DNA of 45,000 nucleotides. It comes from Solibacillus silvestris. GTDB taxonomy: Bacteria; Bacillota; Bacilli; Bacillales_A; Planococcaceae. This document shows, piece by piece, positions 1 to 12,579 of the stretch. The stretch covers positions 3,720,001 to 3,765,000 of the forward strand of contig CP014609.1 in assembly GCA_001586195.1 (NCBI GenBank). Reading direction: 5' to 3'. A program made the position numbers and the translations under genes. Each line of letters opens with the position of its first letter. The first letter of the stretch is position 1. Below the pieces are notes generated by a model that saw nothing but the letters and a program-made list of their open reading frames with translations, was not told where the DNA came from and made no database searches.

Positions 1-162
1 TCTTAAATGAATGAAATACTTCAAAACACTTCGTTCTTTGAAAACTGGATAAAACGACATTGAAAGCAATAAATCAAATTTCTATTTTATAGATTTTTAA
101 ACAAGTCAAGCAATTGACGTGTAAACTTAAATCTTAGATCTCTGATCTAAGTGTTAACTTTT
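1..162 (+). other. 16S-23S rRNA internal transcribed spacer (3' part)
   Basis: This stretch ends directly at the 23S start and contains the typical Bacillus-group spacer segment ttctttgaaaactggataaa (about 32-51). No tRNA gene is visible in this part. The 16S gene would lie upstream, outside the window. A short A/T-rich arm with atcttagatc/gatctaagt (about 131-151) can fold back and may belong to the 23S processing stalk. Confidence 0.8.
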
Positions 163-3090
<2,928 letters not shown>

Positions 3091-3273
3091 CATTTTATTG
3101 CTCAATTCAATGAAACGTTTATCCAGTTTTGAAAGAATGATCTTTCTAAGGGTTTCAAGATACAAGCTAGTCGAGGAAACGACTGAGTGATTGAAGGAGC
3201 GTACTTAAGTACGTGACTGAAAGAACGAGGGAAGTTGACGAAGGATAGCGCCGTGAATTGGAAGCCGAAAATA
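3091..3273 (+). other. 23S-5S spacer of about 183 nt
   Basis: Non-coding, no tRNA. The first part repeats spacer-type sequence (gtttatccagttttgaaaga, about 3117) that can pair with the gaaaactggataaa segment before the 23S gene, as expected for the 23S processing stalk. Further on are a small hairpin (agtcg/cgact, about 3169-3184) and a perfect 14-bp palindrome, cgtacttaagtacg, at 3200-3213. Confidence 0.7.
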
Positions 3274-3390
3274 GTGAAGTGATGATGGCAAAGAGGTCAC
3301 ACCCGTTCCCATACCGAACACGGAAGTTAAGCTCTTTAGCGCCGATGGTAGTTGGGGGCTTCCCCCTGTGAGAGTAGGACGTCGCTTCGC
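3274..3390 (+). rRNA. 5S ribosomal RNA
   Basis: Contains the conserved 5S core aagaggtcacacccgttccc, the ccgaacacggaagttaag block and gtgagagtaggac near the 3' end. The ends were placed by pairing helix I: gtgaagtgat (3274-3283) with gtcgcttcgc (3381-3390). The length of 117 nt is normal. It is the last gene of the operon and no tRNA cluster follows. Confidence 0.95.
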
Positions 3391-3398
3391 ACAATGCA

Positions 3399-3427
3399 AA
3401 CCCGCTGAGGAATCAGTGGGTTTTTTG
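3399..3427 (+). terminator. Rho-independent terminator of the rRNA operon
   Basis: Stem aacccgctga / tcagtgggtt with a four-base loop, followed by a run of six T, starting 8 nt after 5S. Confidence 0.85.
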
Positions 3428-3509
3428 TTATAAACTACTTATTTTCCGTACATACGAAGAAAAAACCAAATAATATAATATTCCGAATTATTTTATTTTT
3501 TAAAGATTC

Positions 3510-3544
3510 TTGACAGTGATGTCCCTCGGAGGTAACCTTACAAT
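3510..3544 (+). promoter_or_regulatory. Candidate sigma-A promoter of guaB
   Basis: A perfect TTGACA at 3510-3515 is followed after 17 bp by taacct (3533-3538) or after 23 bp by tacaat (3539-3544). The -35 box is convincing; which hexamer acts as -10 is unclear. The guaB ribosome-binding site aggagg lies at 3562-3567. Confidence 0.5.
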
Positions 3545-3563
3545 AATATTCTTTTATAAATAG

Positions 3564-5045
<1,482 letters not shown>

Positions 5046-5062
5046 TTGCTAGGAAACTTTCA

Positions 5063-5103
5063 AACGTTACTATCGTCAAATTGAAGATAGTAACGTTTTT
5101 TTA
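5063..5103 (+). terminator. Terminator of guaB
   Basis: Perfect 12-bp stem aacgttactatc / gatagtaacgtt followed by seven T. Confidence 0.9.
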
Positions 5104-5180
5104 TTAACAGAAGGTCACATACAACTACTTATGTATGATAAAATGACGTTAGACAAGATTAAAAATTTGGAGGTAGCTTT

Positions 5181-6518
5181 GTGAAGAAGGTAAAAAAGCA
5201 AACGGTTTTAAGTATTGCCTTAATCCCGATTTTAATACTTAGCATGCTGGCGATGACACCTGCTAAGACAAATGCAGCAACGGATTTAGGATTAACGGTA
5301 GATGCAGCAATTTTGATTGACGCAGATACAGGAAAAATTTTATATGAGCAAAATGCGGAAACAGCTTTAGGTATTGCAAGTATGACGAAAATGATGACAG
5401 AATATCTATTACTTGATGCAATCAAAGAAGGCTCAATTTCATGGGATCAGGAATATAATGTAACAGAGTATACATATAAAGTTTCCCAAAATCGTTTATT
5501 GAGTAATGTGCCGTTACGTGCGGATGGTACGTATACGATTAAAGAATTATATGAAGCGATGGCAATCTATTCTGCAAATGCTGCTACAATTGCGATTGCA
5601 GAAACAATTGCAGGTACAGAAAAAGAATTCCTGAAATTGATGGATAAAAAAGCAGAAGAACTTGGTTTGGAAAATTACAAGTTTGTAAACGCAACAGGCT
5701 TAAATAATGCTGACTTACAAGGCATGCATCCAGAAGGTACTGGAGAAAAGGATGAAAACGTTATGCCTGCTCGTTCTGTAGCAAAATTAGCATACAACTT
5801 ATTAAAAGATCATCCTGAAATGTTAGAAACAGCAAAGATTCCGAAGAAAGTATTCCGTGAAGGAACTTCGGATGCAATTAGTATGTCCAACTGGAACTTC
5901 ATGCTACCAGGCCTTGTATATGAATATGAAGGCGTAGACGGGTTAAAAACGGGTACGACAGATTTTGCTGGTCATACGTTTACAGGTACGGCTAAACGCG
6001 GAGATACACGTTTAATTGCTGTTGTTATGAAGGCAGTGGATTCAAATGGTGTAGGTTCTTATAAAGCACGTTTTGATGCGACAGCGAAGTTATTCGATTA
6101 TGGATTTGGTCAATTTTCAAAAGTAGAACTTCTTCCAGGAAACTATGTATTTGAAGAGCAAAAATCAATTCCTGTTATAAAAGGGAAAGAGGACTCTGTC
6201 AAAATTGCTGTAAAAGAGCCAGTTTCTGTAATGGTGAAAACAAGCGAAAAAGATTCATACGTTCCGACATTAACATTGGACAAGAAAGAAATTGAAGCAG
6301 GTATTGAGAAAGACCAAGTTGTCGGACAGGCTGTACTTGCACCTACAGAAGGTGTAGATTTTGGCTATATTGACGGCAATGGTATTGTTGCAGATGTTGT
6401 GACGACAGAACCAGTAGAACGTGCAGGGAAAATATCATTAATGTTCCAAGGTATCGGAAGCTTTTTTGGTAACCTATGGGATGGTGTATTCGGATTTGCA
6501 GGTAATTTAATTAAATAA
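5181..6518 (+). CDS. dacA: D-alanyl-D-alanine carboxypeptidase (PBP5-type)
   Basis: Removes the terminal D-Ala of peptidoglycan pentapeptides outside the membrane. A Sec signal peptide covers about residues 1-32 (charged KKVKK, hydrophobic stretch, cleavage near TNA-A). Peptidase S11 motifs are all present: SxxK as SMTK (Ser67, Lys70), SxN as SAN (131-133) and KTG (256-258). The PBP5 C-terminal domain follows, and the last ~28 residues form an amphipathic aromatic-rich helix (FQGIGSFFGNLWDG) that would anchor it to the membrane. The start is GTG with ggagg 7 nt upstream. At 445 residues it is a normal B. subtilis DacA length, and position after guaB is conserved. Confidence 0.96.
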   Translation: MKKVKKQTVLSIALIPILILSMLAMTPAKTNAATDLGLTVDAAILIDADTGKILYEQNAETALGIASMTKMMTEYLLLDAIKEGSISWDQEYNVTEYTYKVSQNRLLSNVPLRADGTYTIKELYEAMAIYSANAATIAIAETIAGTEKEFLKLMDKKAEELGLENYKFVNATGLNNADLQGMHPEGTGEKDENVMPARSVAKLAYNLLKDHPEMLETAKIPKKVFREGTSDAISMSNWNFMLPGLVYEYEGVDGLKTGTTDFAGHTFTGTAKRGDTRLIAVVMKAVDSNGVGSYKARFDATAKLFDYGFGQFSKVELLPGNYVFEEQKSIPVIKGKEDSVKIAVKEPVSVMVKTSEKDSYVPTLTLDKKEIEAGIEKDQVVGQAVLAPTEGVDFGYIDGNGIVADVVTTEPVERAGKISLMFQGIGSFFGNLWDGVFGFAGNLIK

Positions 6519-6523
6519 TAAAT

Positions 6524-6568
6524 GAGCTTTTTTACAAGTAAACTCTTGTAGAAAGGCTCTTTTTTTTT
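6524..6568 (+). terminator. Terminator of dacA
   Basis: Long stem gagcttttttacaag / cttgtagaaaggctc (with G-T pairs) and nine T. Confidence 0.88.
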
Positions 6569-6649
6569 ACCAGAAGGAATTTTTTCGAATGGGACAATTT
6601 GTCGATAATCCATACAAAACATACATTGATACATGGAGGGATAATAATC

Positions 6650-8476
6650 ATGTGTGGAATATCAGGTTGGATCGATTTCTCGACTCATTTAGTAAATGAG
6701 GAATCGATGATAAAAAAAATGACGAGGACGCTTTTACACCGAGGTCCGGATAGTGAAGGGTACTTTATAAGCAAACATGCTTTATTAGGCCATAAACGGC
6801 TTGCAATTATCGATTTAGTGACGGGAAGCCAGCCAATGACACGCGGTGAGTTGACCATTGTGTACAATGGCGAAGTTTACAATGCAAATGAGCTTCGCGA
6901 ACAGCTTAAAAGTCTAGGCCATTCCTTTCATACATCATCCGATACAGAAGTCATTTTAATGGCGTATGTTGAATGGAAAGAACGCTGTATGGAGTACTTA
7001 AATGGAATATTTGCTTTTGCTGTATGGAATGAGCAGGAGCACTCGTTGTTTCTATGTCGTGACCGGCTAGGGGTAAAGCCTCTATTTTACTATGAGCTTC
7101 CGGATGGGCTATTGTTCAGCTCTGAAATAAAAGGGATCCTGGCACATCCTGCTGTAAAGACGGAAGTTGATGCAGAAGGGCTTGCCGCATTATTCAGTCT
7201 TGGTCCTTCCCGTATTGTAGGGCATGCCATATTTAAAGGGATTAAGGAAGTTAAACCCGCATATGCAATGATAGTGCGGAAGGATTTCAGGAAAAGCTGG
7301 CAGTATTGGGATATTGAAAGTAAACAACATGAGCACTCAGAGGCAGAAACGATTGAGAATGTCCGGGAACTGGTAACAAATGCGATTATCCGTCAATTAA
7401 TAAGTGATGTGCCGCTCAGTACAATGCTTTCAGGCGGGCTTGATTCAAGTATCATTACGGCGGTTGCTGCCCGGCAACTAGCGAAAGAACAGAAAACATT
7501 ATCAACGTATTCCGTAGCATTTGAAGAAAATGACCAACACTTTATGCAAAATTCATTTCAAACGACTCAGGATGAATACTGGATCGGTAAAATGCAACAG
7601 GCATTTCAGACAAAACACCGGCAAGTGACATTGACTCAACAAGAATTAGTAGAAGCTCTGGAACAGGCGATGCGTTTAAAAGATATGCCGAGTATGGCGG
7701 ATATTGACAGCTCGTTTTATTTATTCTGCAAAGAGATGAAAAAAGAACATACGGTAGCGTTATCCGGTGAATGTGCGGACGAAGTATTTGGTGGTTACCC
7801 ATGGTTTTATGAAGGAAAAAAGGGAACACTCTTCCCGTGGCTACGCTCCACTAAGGAACGTGAACAGTTATTTAAAGCAGATTGGCAAAAGCGTCTGCAA
7901 TTGCCGCAGTTTATGCAAAGTACTTATGAAGAGGCAGTTAAGGGAATGCCTGCATTTTTAGGAAGTAAAGAAGAGCAGGAACGTCAGCAGCTGTTTTATT
8001 TAAATAACCAGTTTTTTATGCAGACGTTATTGGAGAGAAATGACCGGATGACAATGGGCGCAAGTATGGAAGTCCGGGTACCGTTTGCAGATCATACGAT
8101 AATTGAGTATGTATGGAATATTCCTTGGGAAATGAAAAATAGCGGCGGCATGGAAAAAGGGATTTTACGAAAGGCATTTCAGGATATTTTACCGAAGGAA
8201 GTCGTGGAACGTAAGAAAAATCCGTATCCAAAAACGTACCACCCAAAATATACAGAACTCGTTCATCAGCGACTGCAGCAAATTTTAAGGCAGAAACACT
8301 CAGTTCTCCATGAATTGTTTGAAAAAGAGCAGTTAGAGCAATTATTAGCTACAAATGGCCAATCGTTTCAAATTCCTTGGTTTGGCCAGTTAATGGCGGG
8401 GCCTCAGCTCATCGCCTACTTTATTCAATTACATGAATGGGTCGAGCAATACCGCATCAATATTATTACAACATAA
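6650..8476 (+). CDS. asnB: Asparagine synthetase (glutamine-hydrolysing)
   Basis: Makes asparagine from aspartate, ATP and glutamine. The start was chosen at 6650 because it gives MCGISG: Cys2 becomes the N-terminal nucleophile of the class II glutaminase once Met is removed. It has ggaggg 9 nt upstream; a longer in-frame reading from 6599 would bury the Cys. The glutaminase domain (about 2-200) shows HRGPDSEG and YNGEVYN. The synthetase domain carries the PP-loop SGGLDSS at 261-267 and ALSGECADEVFGGYPW. The length of 608 residues is typical. It lies where B. subtilis has pdxST, as far as I remember. Which of the Bacillus paralogues (AsnB, AsnO, AsnH) it matches best cannot be told here. Confidence 0.93.
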   Translation: MCGISGWIDFSTHLVNEESMIKKMTRTLLHRGPDSEGYFISKHALLGHKRLAIIDLVTGSQPMTRGELTIVYNGEVYNANELREQLKSLGHSFHTSSDTEVILMAYVEWKERCMEYLNGIFAFAVWNEQEHSLFLCRDRLGVKPLFYYELPDGLLFSSEIKGILAHPAVKTEVDAEGLAALFSLGPSRIVGHAIFKGIKEVKPAYAMIVRKDFRKSWQYWDIESKQHEHSEAETIENVRELVTNAIIRQLISDVPLSTMLSGGLDSSIITAVAARQLAKEQKTLSTYSVAFEENDQHFMQNSFQTTQDEYWIGKMQQAFQTKHRQVTLTQQELVEALEQAMRLKDMPSMADIDSSFYLFCKEMKKEHTVALSGECADEVFGGYPWFYEGKKGTLFPWLRSTKEREQLFKADWQKRLQLPQFMQSTYEEAVKGMPAFLGSKEEQERQQLFYLNNQFFMQTLLERNDRMTMGASMEVRVPFADHTIIEYVWNIPWEMKNSGGMEKGILRKAFQDILPKEVVERKKNPYPKTYHPKYTELVHQRLQQILRQKHSVLHELFEKEQLEQLLATNGQSFQIPWFGQLMAGPQLIAYFIQLHEWVEQYRINIITT

Positions 8477-8505
8477 AGAGACGTTCCCATACGGAACGTC
8501 TCTTT
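8475..8505. terminator. Bidirectional terminator between asnB and the MocR gene
   Basis: Perfect 13-bp inverted repeat aaagagacgttcc / ggaacgtctcttt with a five-base loop, between two convergent genes. The U-tract is short on both strands. Confidence 0.7.
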
Positions 8506-8516
8506 AAAAATCCCTT

Positions 8517-9920
8517 CTATATTAACTTTTTAGAAATCTCCCAAATTTCCATTAGCTGATGAATGTTCGGCTCAATATCATGAAGCTGCAAATTGCCAAA
8601 TCCTAATAAAAACGTTCTTTTGGAGTAATGCTGCTCTGTTAAATAATAATTCGATAACGGTAAAATATGAATGCCATTCTGGCGTGCAACCTGTTGCAGT
8701 TCCCGTTCTGATTTCTCATGGCGGAAGGCAACAAGTATGTTTGTACCGGCAGAATCCCCGGAAATCGTGATTTGGGGGTAATGATTTGAAAAGACTTCAA
8801 TGCATTTATCATGCTTTTTGCGATAAATTTTACGCATACGGTTTAAATGTTTGGCAAAGTGTCCGTCTTTCATAAATTTCGCTAAAATGTGCTGTTCAAA
8901 CCGCGGAACGGTAGAAGAATAGTAATTGAAATGCTCCTGATAGCGTTGAACAAGTGTCGGCGGCAAGACGAAAAAAGCAACGCGCAATGATGGCATCAAT
9001 GATTTTGTAAAGGTACTTAAATAAATGACACGATCATTTACATCAAGTCCTCTAAGAGCCGGAATTGGCTTTCCAATATAGCGAAATTCACTATCGTAAT
9101 CATCTTCAATTATAAAACGATCTGGTGCTTTTGCTGCCCAGTTCAATAATTGTGTCCGTCGGTTAGCTGAAAGAACCGCACCAGTCGGGAATTGATGCGA
9201 AGGTGTTATATACACGACATTGGCATTCGTTTTCTGCAATTGTTCAACAACAATTCCATCCGTATCAACAGAAATCGGGATAGCGAGCTGCCCTAATTGA
9301 TGACGTGGAATAGGTGAATAACCTGGATTTTCAAAGGCGAGCTGGGAATTAGTATCTAAAATTTTTAAAATCATAGGCAGTAACTGCTCAGTACCGGAAC
9401 CAATGACGATTTGCTCTGGGTCACACTCGATCCCGCGTGATTGGTGTAAATAATTTGCAATTTCAATACGCAGTGCATGCTCACCTTGACGTTCCCCAGT
9501 TTGCAGTAAATGTTTGAAAGGTCTATCCAGAACATCCTTTGCATACTTACGCCATATCGTAAAAGGAAAAGCATCCTCATCAATTTTTGCAGAGGAGAAG
9601 TCAATTTTATATTCCAAAGTTTCTGTTGTCTTTTTAATTTCTTTGTTCGCGATATCACTTTGGCGGTAAGGTAATGAATCTATTTCTTCAACGAAGTAAC
9701 CGACACGCGGTTTTGATATAATATAGCCTTCCGCCAACAGCTGCGAATAGGCGAGCTCGACCGTTGTTTGACTTATATTGAAAAAATCCGCCAGTTCCCG
9801 TTTAGAAGGCAAACGCACACCTACAGCCAGCTGGTTGTTAGTAATCGCATTTTTTATGCCGATATACAGTTGTTCATATAGTGGTATCGTATGGTCCTTT
9901 TGAAGCTGAAAGAAAAGCAT
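8517..9920 (-). CDS. MocR/GabR-family PLP-dependent transcriptional regulator (PdxR-like by position)
   Basis: The N-terminal GntR-type winged helix (about 12-78; LPSKRELADFFNISQTTVE) is followed by a class I aminotransferase-like domain (about 110-460). The PLP lysine is Lys306 in STFTKSLMPS, and EDDYDSEFRY gives the cofactor aspartate. Proteins of this family sense PLP or an amine-PLP adduct and act as activator or repressor; PdxR controls pdxST, GabR controls GABA use. The length of 467 is normal and the ATG has aggagg upstream. It is transcribed away from serS, and no pdxST or gab genes are next to it, so the target is not visible. The PdxR suggestion rests only on its place between dacA and serS, where pdxST stand in Bacillus. 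Confidence 0.85.
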   Translation of the reverse strand: MLFFQLQKDHTIPLYEQLYIGIKNAITNNQLAVGVRLPSKRELADFFNISQTTVELAYSQLLAEGYIISKPRVGYFVEEIDSLPYRQSDIANKEIKKTTETLEYKIDFSSAKIDEDAFPFTIWRKYAKDVLDRPFKHLLQTGERQGEHALRIEIANYLHQSRGIECDPEQIVIGSGTEQLLPMILKILDTNSQLAFENPGYSPIPRHQLGQLAIPISVDTDGIVVEQLQKTNANVVYITPSHQFPTGAVLSANRRTQLLNWAAKAPDRFIIEDDYDSEFRYIGKPIPALRGLDVNDRVIYLSTFTKSLMPSLRVAFFVLPPTLVQRYQEHFNYYSSTVPRFEQHILAKFMKDGHFAKHLNRMRKIYRKKHDKCIEVFSNHYPQITISGDSAGTNILVAFRHEKSERELQQVARQNGIHILPLSNYYLTEQHYSKRTFLLGFGNLQLHDIEPNIHQLMEIWEISKKLI

Positions 9921-10030
9921 TTTCTTATCCTCCTTATGTAACCTTAATGAAATTTCAATTTTAACTAATATTGATGGTGTCAGAAAAGTATAGCATGTTG
10001 TAGAAAATTAATGAATGTTTTCATCGGAAC

Positions 10031-10060
10031 TTGCAAATGTATATGGTTTTATAGTACAGT
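10031..10060 (+). promoter_or_regulatory. Candidate promoter of the serS leader
   Basis: TTGCAA (10031-10036), 18 bp, TACAGT (10055-10060), about 20 bp ahead of the first T-box stem. Confidence 0.5.
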
Positions 10061-10079
10061 ATGGTTAAATTTATAAATG

Positions 10080-10312
10080 AATTCGATGATAGGAAGTAGT
10101 AACAAGCCCGTTTTTTTCAGAGAGTCAGCGGTTGGTGGAAGCTGATAAATACACTTGTGAATCCGTCCTTGAGATGCTTTTTCCGAAATAATAGTAGGTG
10201 GAAGCCGGCTTACCAAAGTCGTTAATTGTTAAGAGGAATAGATTTTTTCTATTCAATTAGGGTGGCAACGCGGGTAGCTCTCGTCCCTTTCATAGGGATT
10301 GAGGGCTTTTTT
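10080..10312 (+). promoter_or_regulatory. T-box riboswitch leader of serS (tRNA-Ser sensing)
   Basis: Classic T-box leader. Stem I carries the AGAGAGTCAGCGGTTGGTGG-type distal region (about 10120-10139). A tcc triplet at 10162-10164 is the likely serine specifier codon. The T-box sequence agggtggcaacgcggg is at 10259-10274; its tggc would pair with the GCCA end of a tRNA with discriminator G, as in tRNA-Ser. The terminator stem gctctcgtccc / gggattgagggc (about 10277-10306) is followed by six T. Uncharged tRNA-Ser should stabilise the antiterminator and switch on serS. The specifier was assigned by eye. Confidence 0.93.
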
Positions 10313-10388
10313 GTATTTAATCCGCTAGTACATTAATGTATTAAAGTGCTCAAGATCATCATTTCATAAATTTTAGGAGGAAAAAACT

Positions 10389-11681
10389 ATGTTAGATATT
10401 AAACGCGTCCGTGACAATTTTGAAGAAGTAAAACGTATGCTTCTTACACGTAATGAAGATTTAGGGAATTTGGACAACTTCGAAAGCTTAGATACGAAGC
10501 GTCGTGAATTAATCGCCAAAACAGAAGTATTGAAAGCAGAGCGCAATAAAGTGTCTGAGCAAATTTCTGTTATGAAACGCAACAAAGAAGATGCATCAGA
10601 AGTAATTGCACGTATGCGCGAAGTAGGCGATGAAATTAAAGCATTGGATGCTGAGTTAAATGCCATTGAAGATGAATTTAAAGATATGATGATGCGTTTG
10701 CCGAATATCCCGCATGAATCAGTACCTGTTGGCACAGAAGAAGATGATAATGTGGAAGAGTACACTTGGGGCGATGTGCCGGCATTTAATTTTGAAGCGA
10801 AAGCACATTGGGATATTGCCAAAGATTTAGATATCGTAGACTTTGAGCGCGGAGCTAAAGTTACGGGAAGCCGTTTCTTGTTCTATAAAGGTTTAGGCGC
10901 ACGTTTAGAGCGTGCTTTACTGAACTTCATGATGGATCTTCATTCAGACCAGCATGGCTATACAGAAATGCTGCCACCGCAAATCGTTAACCGCGATTCA
11001 CTGACAGGTACAGGCCAATTACCGAAGTTTGAAGAAGATGTATTTAAATTAGTTCGTGAAGAAGATGAAATGGATTATTATTTGATTCCAACTGCTGAAG
11101 TACCGGTAACAAACTATTACCGTGATGAAATTTTATCAGCGGATATGCTGCCGCAAGCGTTCTCTGCATTCAGCGCTAACTTCCGATCAGAAGCAGGCTC
11201 TGCAGGTCGTGATACACGTGGACTGATCCGTCAGCATCAGTTCAATAAAGTAGAATTAGTTCGCTTCGTTAAACCGGAAGAATCTTATGAGCAACTTGAA
11301 ATTTTAACAGGTCATGCTGAAAAAGTATTACAGCTTTTAGGATTACCATACCGTAAATTAAAAATGTGTACAGCTGATTTAGGGTTCACAGCTGCGAAAA
11401 AATACGATTTAGAAGTATGGATTCCAGCACAAAACATGTACCGTGAAATTTCTTCTTGTTCAAACTTTGAAGATTTCCAAGCGCGTCGTGCCAATATCCG
11501 TTTCCGTCGTGAAGCAGGAGCAAAACCGGAATTCGTTCATACATTAAACGGTTCAGGTCTAGCAATTGGTCGTACAGTAGCGGCAATTTTGGAAAATTAC
11601 CAGCAAGAAGATGGTTCTGTTGTTATTCCGGAAGTATTACGTCCATACATGGGTGGCGTAGAAGTCATTATTGCAAAATAA
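10389..11681 (+). CDS. serS: Seryl-tRNA synthetase
   Basis: Class II synthetase that charges tRNA-Ser (and tRNA-Sec where present) with serine. The N-terminal coiled-coil tRNA-binding arm covers about residues 1-110. The catalytic domain contains TAEVP, motif 2 ([20 protein letters not shown], about 265-284) and motif 3 ([18 protein letters not shown], near 385-402). The 430-residue length is normal. The ATG is preceded by aggagg at 10375-10380. Expression is controlled by the T-box leader upstream, and a strong terminator ends the single-gene unit. Confidence 0.98.
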   Translation: MLDIKRVRDNFEEVKRMLLTRNEDLGNLDNFESLDTKRRELIAKTEVLKAERNKVSEQISVMKRNKEDASEVIARMREVGDEIKALDAELNAIEDEFKDMMMRLPNIPHESVPVGTEEDDNVEEYTWGDVPAFNFEAKAHWDIAKDLDIVDFERGAKVTGSRFLFYKGLGARLERALLNFMMDLHSDQHGYTEMLPPQIVNRDSLTGTGQLPKFEEDVFKLVREEDEMDYYLIPTAEVPVTNYYRDEILSADMLPQAFSAFSANFRSEAGSAGRDTRGLIRQHQFNKVELVRFVKPEESYEQLEILTGHAEKVLQLLGLPYRKLKMCTADLGFTAAKKYDLEVWIPAQNMYREISSCSNFEDFQARRANIRFRREAGAKPEFVHTLNGSGLAIGRTVAAILENYQQEDGSVVIPEVLRPYMGGVEVIIAK

Positions 11682-11695
11682 TTTCATGTAAATTA

Positions 11696-11735
11696 AAAAG
11701 TGTGTTGAAACAACAATTTCAACACACTTTTTTTA
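11696..11735 (+). terminator. Terminator of serS
   Basis: Perfect 15-bp stem aaaagtgtgttgaaa / tttcaacacactttt, six-base loop, followed by T. Confidence 0.9.
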
Positions 11736-11817
11736 TTTTCTGCGGTAAAAATAATTCGGAATATTTAGTAATTTGTTTTACAAAACGAGAATATTTTGTT
11801 ATATTCGAGAAAATAGG

Positions 11818-11833
11818 ATATTGGATACAATAT
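11818..11833. promoter_or_regulatory. Second GntR-operator-like palindrome
   Basis: atattggatacaatat is a near-perfect palindrome and resembles the core of the operator at 12515 (tttggatccaat). It lies just past the 3' end of the gntR gene, in the gap to serS. Confidence 0.4.
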
Positions 11834-11850
11834 TTAAAAATTCCTAGATT

Positions 11851-12495
11851 TTATTGAATAAAGTTTTTAAGGACATCATATTTTGCACGTGTAATATGTT
11901 GCTCTAGTAATTGGCATGTAAGCTCGATGTTATTGTTAGCCAATGCTTCCACCATTAAATCGTGTTCACTAATGGAAGTAGCAATTTGGTTAGGTAAAAG
12001 ATGTGGTGTTTGCTGAGGGAAACCGGTCCACAAATTTTCAATAATATTATTTAATTTCCCCCAAGGACAGTCTTTTATTAACAGATGATGAAATTGAATA
12101 TTAAGCTGAATATATTCATCTGTATCATCCGTTTTCTTCATTTTCTCGTTAAGATCACGCAACTGATTTACTAGTTGTGGTGACATCGTTTTCAAACTTT
12201 CGGCAGCCGCCAGTGGCTCAAATTTTGCTCGTAAAAAATAAATCTCTTCCAGTTCGTGTATTGTAAATTGTTTGACGACAGCCCCTTTATGCGGCTCAAC
12301 TGTGACATAGCCTTCAGCGGCCAACTGTTTTATCGCTTCCCGGATTGGCATTCTGCTAACGTTTAATGTCTTCGCCAATTCATCCTGGACTAGGCGTTCG
12401 CCAGGTTGTAACTGACCTTTAATAATTGCTTCACGCAGAATCCGGTAAATTTTCGAGGGTAATGTTTCAGCAGTTAAATCATGATCAAATTTCAT
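11851..12495 (-). CDS. GntR-family transcriptional regulator (FadR subgroup, FCD domain)
   Basis: The winged-helix domain (about residues 10-75) shows RLVQDELAKTLNVSRMPIRE and AAEGYVTVEPHKGAVV. The all-helical FCD ligand domain (about 80-205) has the usual start LRAKFEPLAAAESL and histidines HHLLI, SEHDLMVEAL and EQHITRAKYD that would hold a metal in this family. The length of 214 residues is normal. It is divergent from the ten-gene catabolic run beginning at 12580 and shares an 84-bp intergenic region with it, so it is most likely the local repressor, released by an organic acid or acyl-CoA intermediate (inference). Confidence 0.9.
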   Translation of the reverse strand: MKFDHDLTAETLPSKIYRILREAIIKGQLQPGERLVQDELAKTLNVSRMPIREAIKQLAAEGYVTVEPHKGAVVKQFTIHELEEIYFLRAKFEPLAAAESLKTMSPQLVNQLRDLNEKMKKTDDTDEYIQLNIQFHHLLIKDCPWGKLNNIIENLWTGFPQQTPHLLPNQIATSISEHDLMVEALANNNIELTCQLLEQHITRAKYDVLKNFIQ

Positions 12496-12514
12496 AAAAA
12501 CACCTCATTGTGTG

Positions 12515-12538
12515 TTGTATTTTGGATCCAATATACAA
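12515..12538. promoter_or_regulatory. Candidate GntR operator between gntR and the catabolic operon
   Basis: A 24-bp palindrome with one mismatched pair: ttgtattttgga on the left, tccaatatacaa on the right, centred on ggatcc. It overlaps possible promoter hexamers (TTGTGT 12508-12513, TATACA 12532-12537, 18 bp apart), fitting repression of the operon and perhaps autoregulation. Confidence 0.65.
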
Positions 12539-12579
12539 TATACAGGAAAACTATGCAAACTTTAAAGGGGGATGTTGTG

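Noticed and set aside
6599-6649. Upstream extension of the asparagine synthetase frame
   Set aside because: It would bury the essential N-terminal Cys2; the ATG at 6650 has a good ribosome-binding site.
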